A DNA stretch of 64,000 nt from assembly GCF_000619945.1 (NCBI RefSeq), contig NZ_JHVC01000015.1, forward strand, positions 34,339-98,338, given 5' to 3'. This document shows, one piece after another, positions 27,648 through 35,860 of the stretch; within the stretch, counting starts at the first letter, position 1; each line of letters begins with the position of its first letter. The position numbers were made by a program, and so were the translations under genes. The notes beneath the pieces are model-generated. The model had not been told where the DNA came from and made no database searches. It was given only the letters and a program-made list of their open reading frames with translations. Origin of the DNA: Clostridium lundense DSM 17049. Its GTDB lineage: Bacteria > Bacillota > Clostridia > Clostridiales > Clostridiaceae.

Positions 27648-28937
27648 TTATTCAGTAGGAAGTTTCGAAAGCATTTCTGCCACATTAAAATACATTTGTT
27701 CAATTCCGTTTCGATCATATTTCATTCCACAAACCTCAATATGGTCTGTATTATCCAATTCACCAAGATAATTCCATGTACCCTTCACGGCAGTCTTGCC
27801 ATAATCAACTATTGGGTCTGCTGAACCGACCTTAGGGCCTGTGGCTGATATCACACTTACAACTCCGTCATTTCTCCACCAGCTTTTATCTATAGGAACT
27901 TCACCACTCTTATTGTTTGTATACATACCCATAAATATCGAACTTTTTGCAAGAATCGGATTCATATTTTTATTTGGCACTTGAAAATGAGTCAATTTAT
28001 CTTCATGAGTATTTACACATGCAATTGAAAAATAGTTGATATCACTTTGTGCCTTAACATAGGAATTAAATTCCCGAGCTCCTTCTGGTGACAAATCCCA
28101 GACACTTAAATCCTTGGTTTCTTTCCAGATTTCACTGTTAATTACTTTATTGCTGTAGTCTAAACAGGATTCGCCAGGGTTTCTTCTAAGTCCCCACTGA
28201 TCTAATTGAAAATCGTAACTTAGATCACCCAAATCAACATTCCTTCCTTTTATTGCAGCAATAGCCGCAACAAATTGATGTGTGAGAGGCTCAATACCAC
28301 ATTTTATATGTGCTTCTTGACTTCCGTCATGTGGAGTAGCAATAGATGTAATACTGAACACCCATGATTTGCCGCCAATAAAAAGAGGATTAATGCTTCC
28401 GTCTGTGGTAAATGCTAATTCATCAGTATCTCCATTTTCTAAAAGCTGTGCAAATAGGCGAATTGTCTGTCCTCCCATACTGTGCCCAATTAGGTGAACC
28501 TTCTGAATATTACCAGATGAATCTTTTGTTCCAATTTGTTTGTAAACGCCTGGATAATCCCGTCCGTATCTTGCATGTCCATATTTTTTAGAATGTGATT
28601 CACCGTAATCAACTGTGCCTCCAGTAATATATGCATACAGCTCACATGCCCTATCCCAGTTACTTGAAACAGGTCCGATAGATGGAGAATATACAGTATA
28701 ACCCTTCTCAGTAAGCTTTTGAGTCAAACTTTCTTGACCTCCCCAGTAATAGAGACCGGCTGCTTCATTGCTTCCCCAGCCAAAGCATCCATGTACCATA
28801 AATATAGGATAATCATTTCCAACTACCATAGCATCACTATTATCAGCAGCTTTTACAGTAGAAATTGAAGTGAAACCAAAAACTGTACAGATGATAAGTA
28901 TAGATGTCATAATCCTTTTAAAATAAGATGTTTTCAT
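27648..28937 (-). CDS. Secreted triacylglycerol lipase (family I.5-like)
   Basis: Start at ATG 28937 (MKTSYFK), seven bases after AAAAGGAG, gives 429 residues. A signal peptide (basic start, hydrophobic core, cleavage near TVKA-ADN) directs export. The mature part matches the Geobacillus/Bacillus large-lipase family: PIFMVHGCFGWG near the oxyanion loop, KKYGHARYGRDYPGVY, nucleophile elbow GHSMGG, and late Asp and His regions (WWRNDGVVSV; NTDHIEVCG). It hydrolyses long-chain glycerides outside the cell, releasing free fatty acids that the nearby oleate hydratase could then modify. Confidence 0.93.
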   Translation of the reverse strand: MKTSYFKRIMTSILIICTVFGFTSISTVKAADNSDAMVVGNDYPIFMVHGCFGWGSNEAAGLYYWGGQESLTQKLTEKGYTVYSPSIGPVSSNWDRACELYAYITGGTVDYGESHSKKYGHARYGRDYPGVYKQIGTKDSSGNIQKVHLIGHSMGGQTIRLFAQLLENGDTDELAFTTDGSINPLFIGGKSWVFSITSIATPHDGSQEAHIKCGIEPLTHQFVAAIAAIKGRNVDLGDLSYDFQLDQWGLRRNPGESCLDYSNKVINSEIWKETKDLSVWDLSPEGAREFNSYVKAQSDINYFSIACVNTHEDKLTHFQVPNKNMNPILAKSSIFMGMYTNNKSGEVPIDKSWWRNDGVVSVISATGPKVGSADPIVDYGKTAVKGTWNYLGELDNTDHIEVCGMKYDRNGIEQMYFNVAEMLSKLPTE

Positions 28938-28973
28938 ACCCATGCTCCTTTTCATTATAAATTCCCTAGTCAA

Positions 28974-30105
28974 CAGTCAGACTATAGAACCTATTTTATT
29001 TTGATTACGATAATAGTAACTTTCAATTGGAGTATCCTAACGCTAATTATTCTTAACAGGACATTAGAGAAAGTTAGTTCTTTTATTCTTTGCAGATCAT
29101 TAATTCTATTATTGCGAAAGCTTGTCCCACTGACTTAAATTCAGATATTTTATCTTTAATGGTAGCTCACATTAAGGCATTTTCGTTGGATAAAAGCTGA
29201 TTATATGATGCTTTAGTCAGTATTTTGCTTAGGATATTCCTTTTCTAATTCCTCCACTCTTTCTATAGAAAGGTAGTGATAGCATGAAGAAATCAGGTGA
29301 CTTATCTATCTTACTTATATGAGTTGACGTTTCTGCCCGTGAAAATGTTGTCTGAGTTTTAAACTGTGATCAGGAAAAACTTCTTTAATTTGCTGTCCCC
29401 AATGCTCAACTTGACGGTGATGAAATTACTGATAAACTTTCCGTCTTTTTGTTTGATAGCACTAAAATTCACCTCCTTTTAACTAGCTTTCTTTCTGCTA
29501 GTGCTTTATTAGCTCCATATAATACTTATATTTATTACCTAAATCCCAAATGACTATTAACTACTAAAAATCATTTATCTGCATATTAAAAAATAGCCTA
29601 TGATTTTGTTTGTACAGGCTGTAATTATATGCAAGTTATGATGTGGTTTACAGTATTTTATTAGTGGAGTTAATGTCTTCTTTATAGCATACTGTTATAT
29701 CACAATCAATCTTATGAAGTTACTATGGCAAGTCTAAAATCCCAAATAACTAGCAAAATCTTCCTTTCTTTAATTATTGCATAATTTTCCTATTTCTCAA
29801 ATTTTAATAAAGGTGAAAGTTCCTCATTTTTTCGTTGTATACTCATCACTATTCCCTTGATTTTTTACACAAAAATAGTTGTCATTTCTAAACATCCAGG
29901 CATAAAAAAGAGATACCATTTTCACAGTATCTCATAACTTTTAATTTTATTCTATTGTATCTTCACATTCCATATCAACAACCACAAAAATATTAATATT
30001 TTTTTCAACTGTTTATTGCCAATTTTATCCCCTTCATTTTTAAAAATAAAATGATTGAAGATTTCATTATTTTTATGTGGTATTGAAAATGTACTTTTCA
30101 TTATT
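28974..30105. other. 1.1-kb gene-poor stretch with decayed coding remnants
   Basis: No intact gene of reasonable size. It contains an IS110-like relic (29314-29553, listed separately). On the minus strand near 29206-29270 there is a short open stretch reading YLSIERVEELEKEYPKQNTD and ending in a stop, which looks like the 3' end of another lost gene. A hairpin (AGAGATACC / AGTATCTC) sits near 29908-29934. The remainder is AT-rich with nothing I can assign. Confidence 0.5.
29314..29553 (+). pseudogene. Degenerate N-terminal part of an IS110-family transposase
   Basis: In one frame the sequence reads VDVSARENVV, stop, VLNCDQEKLL, stop, FAVPNAQLDGDEITDKL, continuing to LAPYNTYIYYLNPK. This matches the start of IS110-type (DEDD) transposases, where the first Asp of the RuvC-like fold lies in the VDVSAxxN motif and is followed by a strand containing xVPN and a strand ending LNPK. 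There are in-frame stops, the expected middle is shortened and the rest of the transposase is missing. An old inactive insertion next to the lipase gene. Confidence 0.6.
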
Positions 30106-31230
30106 CTAAAAAATCAACTCTCCTACTTTATAGCCATCAGGCAATTCTTCTTCGCTTAAAAATTTGAAATTGTCATCACGTAGTATTGGTAAAAATACTT
30201 CATATGGAATCCTAGAAAACTCACAGGCATAATTACTAGCTCCAAACCACTTACCCTCTTTGCTACTCAAATTCAAATCTCTAGCAAATTTTGTATGATT
30301 TGAGCAATCATGAACTGCTAAATCCCACTTTTCTTCATCAGCTATTTTCATGAATTTCAGAGTTAATTCCCTGCTCCAAATTGGAGAAATATAACCATGT
30401 CTGGAAATATACATGTTTTCCCCATAATAATTGTCTATGTTATTCTCATTTAAATGTAATTCTGCACAATTAATAAAATCAAGTTTTGTATCTAAGATTG
30501 CTTGCTTTTTCTTAAAAAATGCTTCAAAGAACTCAGGAGTCATTGGAGTTTCAATACCTACATTTTTAATATATTTTTTTGCTATTCCAATATTTTCAAT
30601 AACTTTATCTGAACAATTAGAGGCACCTAGATTGAAACGTATCTCATCAAGACCGGCTTCACCTAATGCTTTCAATGTCTCTGACCTAGCTAAAATACCA
30701 TTTGTATATAAATGTTGATGAATTTTAGCAGCATTAAATTTCTTTATAACCGAATAGTACTTTTCAATTTCCATAAATGGCTCTAAATAAACGTATGAAA
30801 TGCCAGTAGGTTTTTTATGGATGGAAAGAAGTAAATCAATATCCTTCTCATAAAATTTTGTGCCTCCAATTTCCCACATGCCTTCACCAATTGGGGGGAT
30901 ATCTTCTATTTCCCCATAATTATAACAGAACTTACACTCTATGTTACATTTATTCGTTTTCCTAATTGCACTCAAACCAGTTCCCAGCAAACAAGAACGA
31001 CATCCTTTGGCGAATTTGCTTTCATTTCCTACAAAAAAAGTTCTATTCTCCAAAGTTTTCAATCCTTTAATCTCTGACATTAACATATCATTTCTATCAT
31101 CGATTGCTTCCTCAATTTGTTCAAAGGTAGCATAAATGATTTCTTGTTGTTTTGTCATAACTTCCTGATCCTCTGGCAATATGGAAAAAAATTCAAACCA
31201 CATCAATGCATCTTTTTTTGAAATTTTCAT
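30106..31230 (-). CDS. Radical SAM enzyme of unknown substrate
   Basis: 374 residues. The cluster motif is CNIECKFC (CxxxCxxC) near residue 95, preceded by a further cysteine pair in GCRSCLLGTG. A GISYVYLEPFME segment corresponds to the beta-2 strand, and HLYTNGI and EIRFNLGAS to later barrel strands. More cysteines occur in the C-terminal part (VHDCSN, YACEFSR), possibly a second cluster. No peptide precursor, export or partner gene is adjacent, so it is not clearly a peptide maturase. Strong AGGAGG site before ATG. A 200-nt leader with a terminator hairpin lies upstream. Confidence 0.85.
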   Translation of the reverse strand: MKISKKDALMWFEFFSILPEDQEVMTKQQEIIYATFEQIEEAIDDRNDMLMSEIKGLKTLENRTFFVGNESKFAKGCRSCLLGTGLSAIRKTNKCNIECKFCYNYGEIEDIPPIGEGMWEIGGTKFYEKDIDLLLSIHKKPTGISYVYLEPFMEIEKYYSVIKKFNAAKIHQHLYTNGILARSETLKALGEAGLDEIRFNLGASNCSDKVIENIGIAKKYIKNVGIETPMTPEFFEAFFKKKQAILDTKLDFINCAELHLNENNIDNYYGENMYISRHGYISPIWSRELTLKFMKIADEEKWDLAVHDCSNHTKFARDLNLSSKEGKWFGASNYACEFSRIPYEVFLPILRDDNFKFLSEEELPDGYKVGELIF

Positions 31231-31288
31231 AATATATCCTCCTCTAAATTAATCTTCCCAAAGATTCAATCCATATGTTCTCACATAC

Positions 31289-31530
31289 AAAAACCCTCGA
31301 ATGTGTATACATACACCCAAGGGCTTCAAATCATTCATATTACTAACTTTTAGCTATATGTGTTTCTTTTTAAGCCTCACCACTGTCTTCATATATGTGT
31401 AGGCAAGCTGCAAACCGCCATTTATCAATAATCTTATTTAAATTATTATATACTTCTATCTAATTTTTGTCTATATATGCTTATCAGTCAATCACGATAA
31501 ACGCATATAAAATTTTAGGTCGTAGCCCTT
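31289..31530 (-). ncRNA. Candidate attenuator/riboswitch-like leader RNA of the radical SAM gene
   Basis: Reading leftward, AAGGGCU (31530-31524) is complementary to AGCCCUU (31325-31319). The second segment is also the 5' arm of an 11-bp intrinsic terminator (CCCUUGGGUGU pairing with ACACAUUCGAGGG, allowing G-U) followed by UUUUU, about 60 bases before the radical SAM start. The two pairings exclude each other, the layout of a terminator/antiterminator switch. Between them lies another clear hairpin (AUAUGC..UUAUC with GAUAAGCAUAU) and a conserved-looking GC-richer core (GCAGCUUGCC...GGUGAGGC). I could not match it to a known riboswitch or to 6S RNA. It might instead be a free small RNA. Confidence 0.5.
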
Positions 31531-31669
31531 TTATTTTAATCTATTATCAATTATAATTTTCAATGTAAATCAAAAGCAAAGGGGAAGATCTTTATAAAGA
31601 AACTTAGCTGTGCCTTAGATAAAAAATATTTAGAGAAAGTTATTTTTAATCCTGTACAAAATATTATCT

Positions 31670-32056
31670 TTATTTACTTATATATCTTTTCCTATCAATA
31701 ATATTAAGTAATGTATATGCAATACAACAAACGCCATCATTAAAACTATAAATTCTTTCATCCTTTTCACTCATTATTTCATCATTAACAAATTTATTGT
31801 ATTTTTCATCTAATTTTTTTATAATCTCATTAGACTTTGTAATATTCTTCCTTAACCACTTTCTCGCAACTTTTTTATCATTAATATCTGTATCTTTAAG
31901 AAATTTTTGAAATTTATCAATTAAATCTTTATGTCCTTCATTATGAACAAGCATCCATTTACTATTTAGGCAATTTTCTTGTTTTAACTCTTCACTTTCT
32001 TCTCTATATATAACATCAAGTCGTCTACATTGTTCAATTATAAATTTGTTATTCAT
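31670..32056 (-). CDS. Hypothetical small protein
   Basis: 128 residues, charged and mostly helical, no signal or membrane segment, with AAGGGATG before the ATG. Motif-like KVARKWLRKNITKSNEIIKKL suggests a helical bundle. It sits in a run of small genes of unknown function (31.6-34.5 kb) resembling immunity-protein clusters, and has a terminator-like hairpin upstream at 32105. No family recognised. Confidence 0.6.
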   Translation of the reverse strand: MNNKFIIEQCRRLDVIYREESEELKQENCLNSKWMLVHNEGHKDLIDKFQKFLKDTDINDKKVARKWLRKNITKSNEIIKKLDEKYNKFVNDEIMSEKDERIYSFNDGVCCIAYTLLNIIDRKRYISK

Positions 32057-32104
32057 CCAGTTATCATCCCTTCTATTAATTTACTATTTTGATTTTAAAA
32101 TAAA

Positions 32105-32138
32105 AGCTCCTGAGTATAAATAAATACCTCAAGAGCTA
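32105..32138 (-). terminator. Intrinsic terminator after the frameshifted small gene
   Basis: AGCTCCTGAG and CTCAAGAGCT pair with one mismatch around TATAAATAAATAC; the minus strand continues TTTTATTTTAAAA. Confidence 0.75.
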
Positions 32139-32200
32139 TAATAACTATAATAATTTCTTTTTTACCTGTTTTCTAATCCAAGTTATATCAATATTCTAAT

Positions 32201-32550
32201 CTATGCTAACTCGTAATCAGCAAATTGCACAACATTTCCTTTAGAATCAATGTAGGATAATGATAGCCAATCAAATCCATTTACTTTTACATCTGCCCAT
32301 GACATTTTTCTTCCATCCAACAAAACAACATTTTCTTCATGGTCAAAATCATAATCTTCTTTTTCATCGTCAAAATCAATATTATATCCTAACTCTAAAA
32401 TAAGTTTTGATGCACTAATTTCATATTGCTTCAATGGTCTATTTTCAATTTGCCCAACAGAATATTCATTGCAAAACATATTATCATCTTTCTAAACTCT
32501 TTTTCTTCATACTCTTTTGTAAATCCATTTAAGTGGGTTGGTATTTTCAT
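32201..32550 (-). pseudogene. Small gene split by a frameshift (immunity-like)
   Basis: A gene starting at ATG 32550 with an excellent AAGGAG site reads MKIPTHLNGFTKEYEEKEFRK. It then leaves frame near 32495 and would end at 32431. The adjacent frame, which lacks a good ribosome binding site, carries on naturally (DDNMFCNEYSVGQIENRPLK) to 32201. Joining the two by a -1 step gives one coherent protein of about 116 residues with an acidic middle (DFDDEKEDYDFDHEE). Either a true mutation, a sequencing error in an A-rich run, or less likely programmed frameshifting. No family recognised. Confidence 0.55.
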
Positions 32551-32653
32551 GATTGGTCTCCTTATAATAAATTTGTTCACGGTAATTTCACAACTTAATA
32601 TCAGTTTGTAAGCTAATAATCTCATTATCACAATATAGACATTTCAATAATAT

Positions 32654-33691
32654 TTATGTGCTATGACTAAAGTATGGATTATCTCTCAACAGTTTTTTCA
32701 ATTTGGGATTGGTCTCCTCAATATATTCTTCGTCGTGATTAAACATAGTACAATAGAATCCATCTGCTTTAGATAGTTTTGAAAAGACAGATAACTTTGT
32801 AACAGCATCTGCGGCCTTAGCAACAGTATCCAACACCTTTTCTTCTTCTTTATCATCCAATGGTATATCTACCAAGCTGCTACTGGCAAAATCCTCATAC
32901 TCCCAATAAGCAGGAGAAGCCCCGTTCACACAATCACCAGTATCAGCTGATAGTGAAAGGTATCCATGACCAGGATAGCATATGAAACCCATTACCGTAA
33001 TTTTCTTATCTTCGTTTTGTTCCGTAAAATCTAAAACGGCTTCTTCCATTTCATTCAAAAGCCTTTGTTCCAACTTTTTATAGTTAATTTTATCAGTGGT
33101 GTAAACCACTTCTGTACCACCACTGTCCCAGCTTCGAATAATTTTTTGCAGAATACCATTCGGTTTATAAAAAAAACTAAAATTAATTCCAATCTCTGTT
33201 GTGTCCTGTTTTATTTGGGATACAATTTTCATAAGGCAGGCGTTTTCATAATAATATTCTCTGTATGCCTCACTCTCATCACTACAGAAATAAACTTCCG
33301 TAGGACCTTGCTCCCCTAACAAATAAACTGTAACATTGTAGAGCGTATCGGCAGCCCAATACATTGTTTCTATTCTATCCTCATGGTAGAAATACATGGT
33401 TACATAGTGAAAATGCCCCAAAAACTCACTCATTTCCTCCACGAGAATAATATGCCCTTGCTCGTCAAAGGAATATCGGTAGCAATTATTCTTACATATT
33501 GGCTCGTCAATCTTTTTTCCTTTTACCTTATATCCATACAGTTCATTTTCATATGGAAGTACATTATACAACACACCTTTGCTGATAACAGTATGCACAC
33601 ATTTTGACTGGACATCTGCCATTATTTTTGAGAAATTTTTTTTCGCGACTTTATATTTCAGTTTGACATCATTTACTATTTTGCCATCCAT
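32654..33691 (-). CDS. Hypothetical 345-residue protein
   Basis: Soluble, aromatic-rich protein with no signal peptide. It starts after AAGGAGGGAG. It has repeated beta-hairpin-like stretches (HFHYVTMYFYHEDRIETMYW; VTVYLLGEQGPTEVYFCSD; GFICYPGHGYLSLSADTG), suggesting a sheet-rich fold. Related proteins are often found near polymorphic toxins as immunity or accessory proteins, but no toxin is visible here. GC content is slightly higher than in its neighbours, which hints at transfer. Function unknown. Confidence 0.65.
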   Translation of the reverse strand: MDGKIVNDVKLKYKVAKKNFSKIMADVQSKCVHTVISKGVLYNVLPYENELYGYKVKGKKIDEPICKNNCYRYSFDEQGHIILVEEMSEFLGHFHYVTMYFYHEDRIETMYWAADTLYNVTVYLLGEQGPTEVYFCSDESEAYREYYYENACLMKIVSQIKQDTTEIGINFSFFYKPNGILQKIIRSWDSGGTEVVYTTDKINYKKLEQRLLNEMEEAVLDFTEQNEDKKITVMGFICYPGHGYLSLSADTGDCVNGASPAYWEYEDFASSSLVDIPLDDKEEEKVLDTVAKAADAVTKLSVFSKLSKADGFYCTMFNHDEEYIEETNPKLKKLLRDNPYFSHST

Positions 33692-33851
33692 TGAATTGCT
33701 CCCTCCTTGTACATTATGTAGATTCGCCTGTGGTTATTTTTAGAGCAGTCCTCAAACTATAAACTACACATACTCTTTGAATATTGTATAAACTCCTTGT
33801 AGCTAATCCTTTGTAAACCATTTATAGTCAAATGCTCATAATCTATAAAAA

Positions 33852-34214
33852 CTACAAACTACCACAAGGGATTTTAGATATCAGATATAACTGTATCAGC
33901 TTATCTAGCCAAGGTGTTGTGATACCAAGTTGTAAGCTATCAAAAATCAGCCCAAAATCATCAGATATGTATGCGGCTAAATCACTATTATGAGATAAAT
34001 CATACACTTGCAGAAATACTTTTCTCCTATATTCCTCACAGGAATATCTTGTTGTTTCTGAGTATTCTTTTTTTAATTTCATCTGCTCAATATAGTTATA
34101 AAGATTTATCCATTTAGAGTCAAAGAGTTCACAATCACGCAAATCCAATATGGAATCACAATTAATGCTATCAAACATTTCTTTTGTCAATTTTTCATAC
34201 AATTCACACAGCAT
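33852..34214 (-). CDS. Hypothetical small protein, immunity-like
   Basis: Start at ATG 34214 (MLCELYEKL), preceded by GGAGGTGAAC; the longer frame to 34232 starts inside that site. 120 residues, helical, with acidic patches (NCDSILDLRDCELFDSKW) and a C-terminal hydrophobic helix (DKLIQLYLISKI). It follows the 103-residue gene closely, so they are likely co-transcribed. Family not recognised. Confidence 0.6.
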   Translation of the reverse strand: MLCELYEKLTKEMFDSINCDSILDLRDCELFDSKWINLYNYIEQMKLKKEYSETTRYSCEEYRRKVFLQVYDLSHNSDLAAYISDDFGLIFDSLQLGITTPWLDKLIQLYLISKIPCGSL

Positions 34215-34232
34215 CAGTTCACCTCCATACAT

Positions 34233-34544
34233 CTATACAAATTTACCATTAAAAACAAAATTCCCTACATCATTCTTGTAAGAATCTAAATTCTCCCAAG
34301 CTTTAAGATAAAAATGTACCATTCCTTCTCCAACATATAGAATTTCACCATTTCTAATAATCCGAGACATTCCATGTTCGGAGTCCCAATCACAATTGAA
34401 GTCGATGGTATATGCTATATCATTACTTTTAGGATTCTCAATATACATACAAAATGGCTCTATGTAATACAAAATCTCCTCAAGATCTTTTAGTTTGGGT
34501 GGTTTTTCACCAAAATACTCACAATAACTATAAAAATGTTTCAA
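34233..34544 (-). CDS. Hypothetical small protein (DUF6985-like?)
   Basis: 103 residues from a TTG start at 34544 that overlaps the stop of the Spo0E-like gene (TTGA), implying coupled translation. It contains YTIDFNCDWDSEHGMSRII and NGEILYVGEG, a beta-rich pattern seen in small immunity-type domains (DUF6985 is the nearest I can think of, not certain). The upstream frame stays open for several codons without a better start. Function unknown. Confidence 0.6.
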   Translation of the reverse strand: MKHFYSYCEYFGEKPPKLKDLEEILYYIEPFCMYIENPKSNDIAYTIDFNCDWDSEHGMSRIIRNGEILYVGEGMVHFYLKAWENLDSYKNDVGNFVFNGKFV

Positions 34545-34684
34545 TAAATATTCATTGCATTTAGTAATTTACTTACTGCCACAACATCTGAATCAACTAA
34601 ATCTCCATGCTTTTGATTAATCATTTTTTGCAGCTTATCTCTTAATATTTCTATATCCTTTAATAAACCTTGCAATTCATTCAT
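34541..34684 (-). CDS. Spo0E-like aspartyl-phosphate phosphatase, 47 residues
   Basis: A short gene with a perfect TTAGGAGGTG site before ATG 34684. The product has the two-helix layout of Spo0E-like phosphatases: helix 1 DIEILRDKLQKMI, a turn, then SDVVAVSKLLNAMNIY, which matches the Spo0E signature (hydrophobic-x-x-S-x-x-L-D-x-hydrophobic-hydrophobic-x-Y) except Asp becomes Asn. These proteins dephosphorylate Spo0A~P and delay sporulation. The D-to-N change at the signature Asp could weaken activity. It lies 26 bases after the ABC-exporter operon and overlaps the next gene by four bases. Confidence 0.7.
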   Translation of the reverse strand: MNELQGLLKDIEILRDKLQKMINQKHGDLVDSDVVAVSKLLNAMNIY

Positions 34685-34710
34685 AAAACACCTCCTAACA
34701 TAAGTTTCAC

Positions 34711-35193
34711 CTACCAAGGTGTTTTAATTCTAAATAAATTAATTAGCAATAATATACCATACAGGATACCTTCAAAAATTATTGTTAAAAAAACACTTAA
34801 AGCAAAGGACATAATTATATTTCTTGTCATACTTAATTGAAAAACCAATAACAAAAGCATATTGATTTTAAATATATTGCTTTTCAAAACCCATATTATT
34901 GAAACCATTAATAATTCCTTAAATCCTACAGAATATTGAACTAAATCTGACTTATACTTTATAAAATAATATCTACTGCTAAAATAATTTAAAACGTATA
35001 AAACAAATAAAAATATAGTAAGTATAAGCCACCCTTTTAAAGTTATTTTATCCTCTGCTTTATTAATAAAAGTAAAAATTATCAATAATATTAAAATAGG
35101 AGTATATACATAGCTTAAGTATGTAGTATTTTTAATTTCTCTTTCCTTTTTTAATTTAAATAATTTATATAATGATTCTATTCTTATATTCAT
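34711..35193 (-). CDS. Membrane protein of an ABC exporter operon
   Basis: Start ATG 35193 (MNIRIESLY) after GGAGGGG; one base after the previous stop. 160 residues with about four helices: LSYVYTPILILLIIFTFI, WLILTIFLFVLYVLNYF, and two in the C-terminal half. Together with the preceding 221-residue membrane protein it probably forms the permease of the ABC transporter whose ATPase is encoded upstream. The family is not precisely known. Confidence 0.65.
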   Translation of the reverse strand: MNIRIESLYKLFKLKKEREIKNTTYLSYVYTPILILLIIFTFINKAEDKITLKGWLILTIFLFVLYVLNYFSSRYYFIKYKSDLVQYSVGFKELLMVSIIWVLKSNIFKINMLLLLVFQLSMTRNIIMSFALSVFLTIIFEGILYGILLLINLFRIKTPW

Positions 35194-35194
35194 T

Positions 35195-35860
35195 CTACAT
35201 CCCCTCCATAAATTGAGGCAGGTCATTTAATTTTTTATTGAATAAGATAACAGAATAAATATATAAAGCCATGATTGGTATGATCCAAAGCAAATTTATA
35301 TAAGAAGTGATTAAACTTAATATTCCAGTAAACAAAAAAATCAATATATTAACTAATATTCCCCTATTATTGAAGCTATCACTAAAATGAATTGAGACTT
35401 TCCAAATATCAAATTGCATCCCTTTAGAATTTTTATAGATAAAAAAATTTCCTATGGAAATCGCTGCAAAAGAGACAATTATAATGTTTATTACATATTC
35501 CTTAGATATACCATAACTAAAAACATATGGAAATGACATTAATATTATTTTTATAAAATTATTTACTAAACAAAATATATTTGATACTAACAATAACTTA
35601 ATCTTTTTTATGGGTGTTATAATTAAATATCTTATATCTTTTTTTCTTTCATCCCATAGCATAAACGAACCGCTGTAACATATATCAGAATGGATTAAGG
35701 GAAGAACTATTATAATCATAAAAATTCTATTTCTTAATTGTATATTAACACCCTTTAAGGTATTAAATATAAGCAGTCCTAAAATCAAATTTACTATAAA
35801 TATTATATATTTTTTATCTCTTATTACAAATAACATATAATATTTTACTAAACTACTCAT
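35195..35860 (-). CDS. ABC exporter permease-like membrane protein
   Basis: 221 residues with six hydrophobic helices arranged as in small ABC-2 type permeases. Its start overlaps the ATPase gene by eight bases and has GGAGGAAAG in front, so translation is coupled. It is probably the main permease for the ATPase encoded just before. The cargo could be a peptide, antibiotic or lipid; the AgrC/AgrA-type system next door suggests peptide-linked regulation. Confidence 0.7.
   Translation of the reverse strand: MSSLVKYYMLFVIRDKKYIIFIVNLILGLLIFNTLKGVNIQLRNRIFMIIIVLPLIHSDICYSGSFMLWDERKKDIRYLIITPIKKIKLLLVSNIFCLVNNFIKIILMSFPYVFSYGISKEYVINIIIVSFAAISIGNFFIYKNSKGMQFDIWKVSIHFSDSFNNRGILVNILIFLFTGILSLITSYINLLWIIPIMALYIYSVILFNKKLNDLPQFMEGM

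Noticed and set aside
31289..31530. 6S RNA or T-box assignment for the leader RNA
   Set aside because: I could not find the T-box consensus or a convincing 6S bubble; left as an unassigned candidate.
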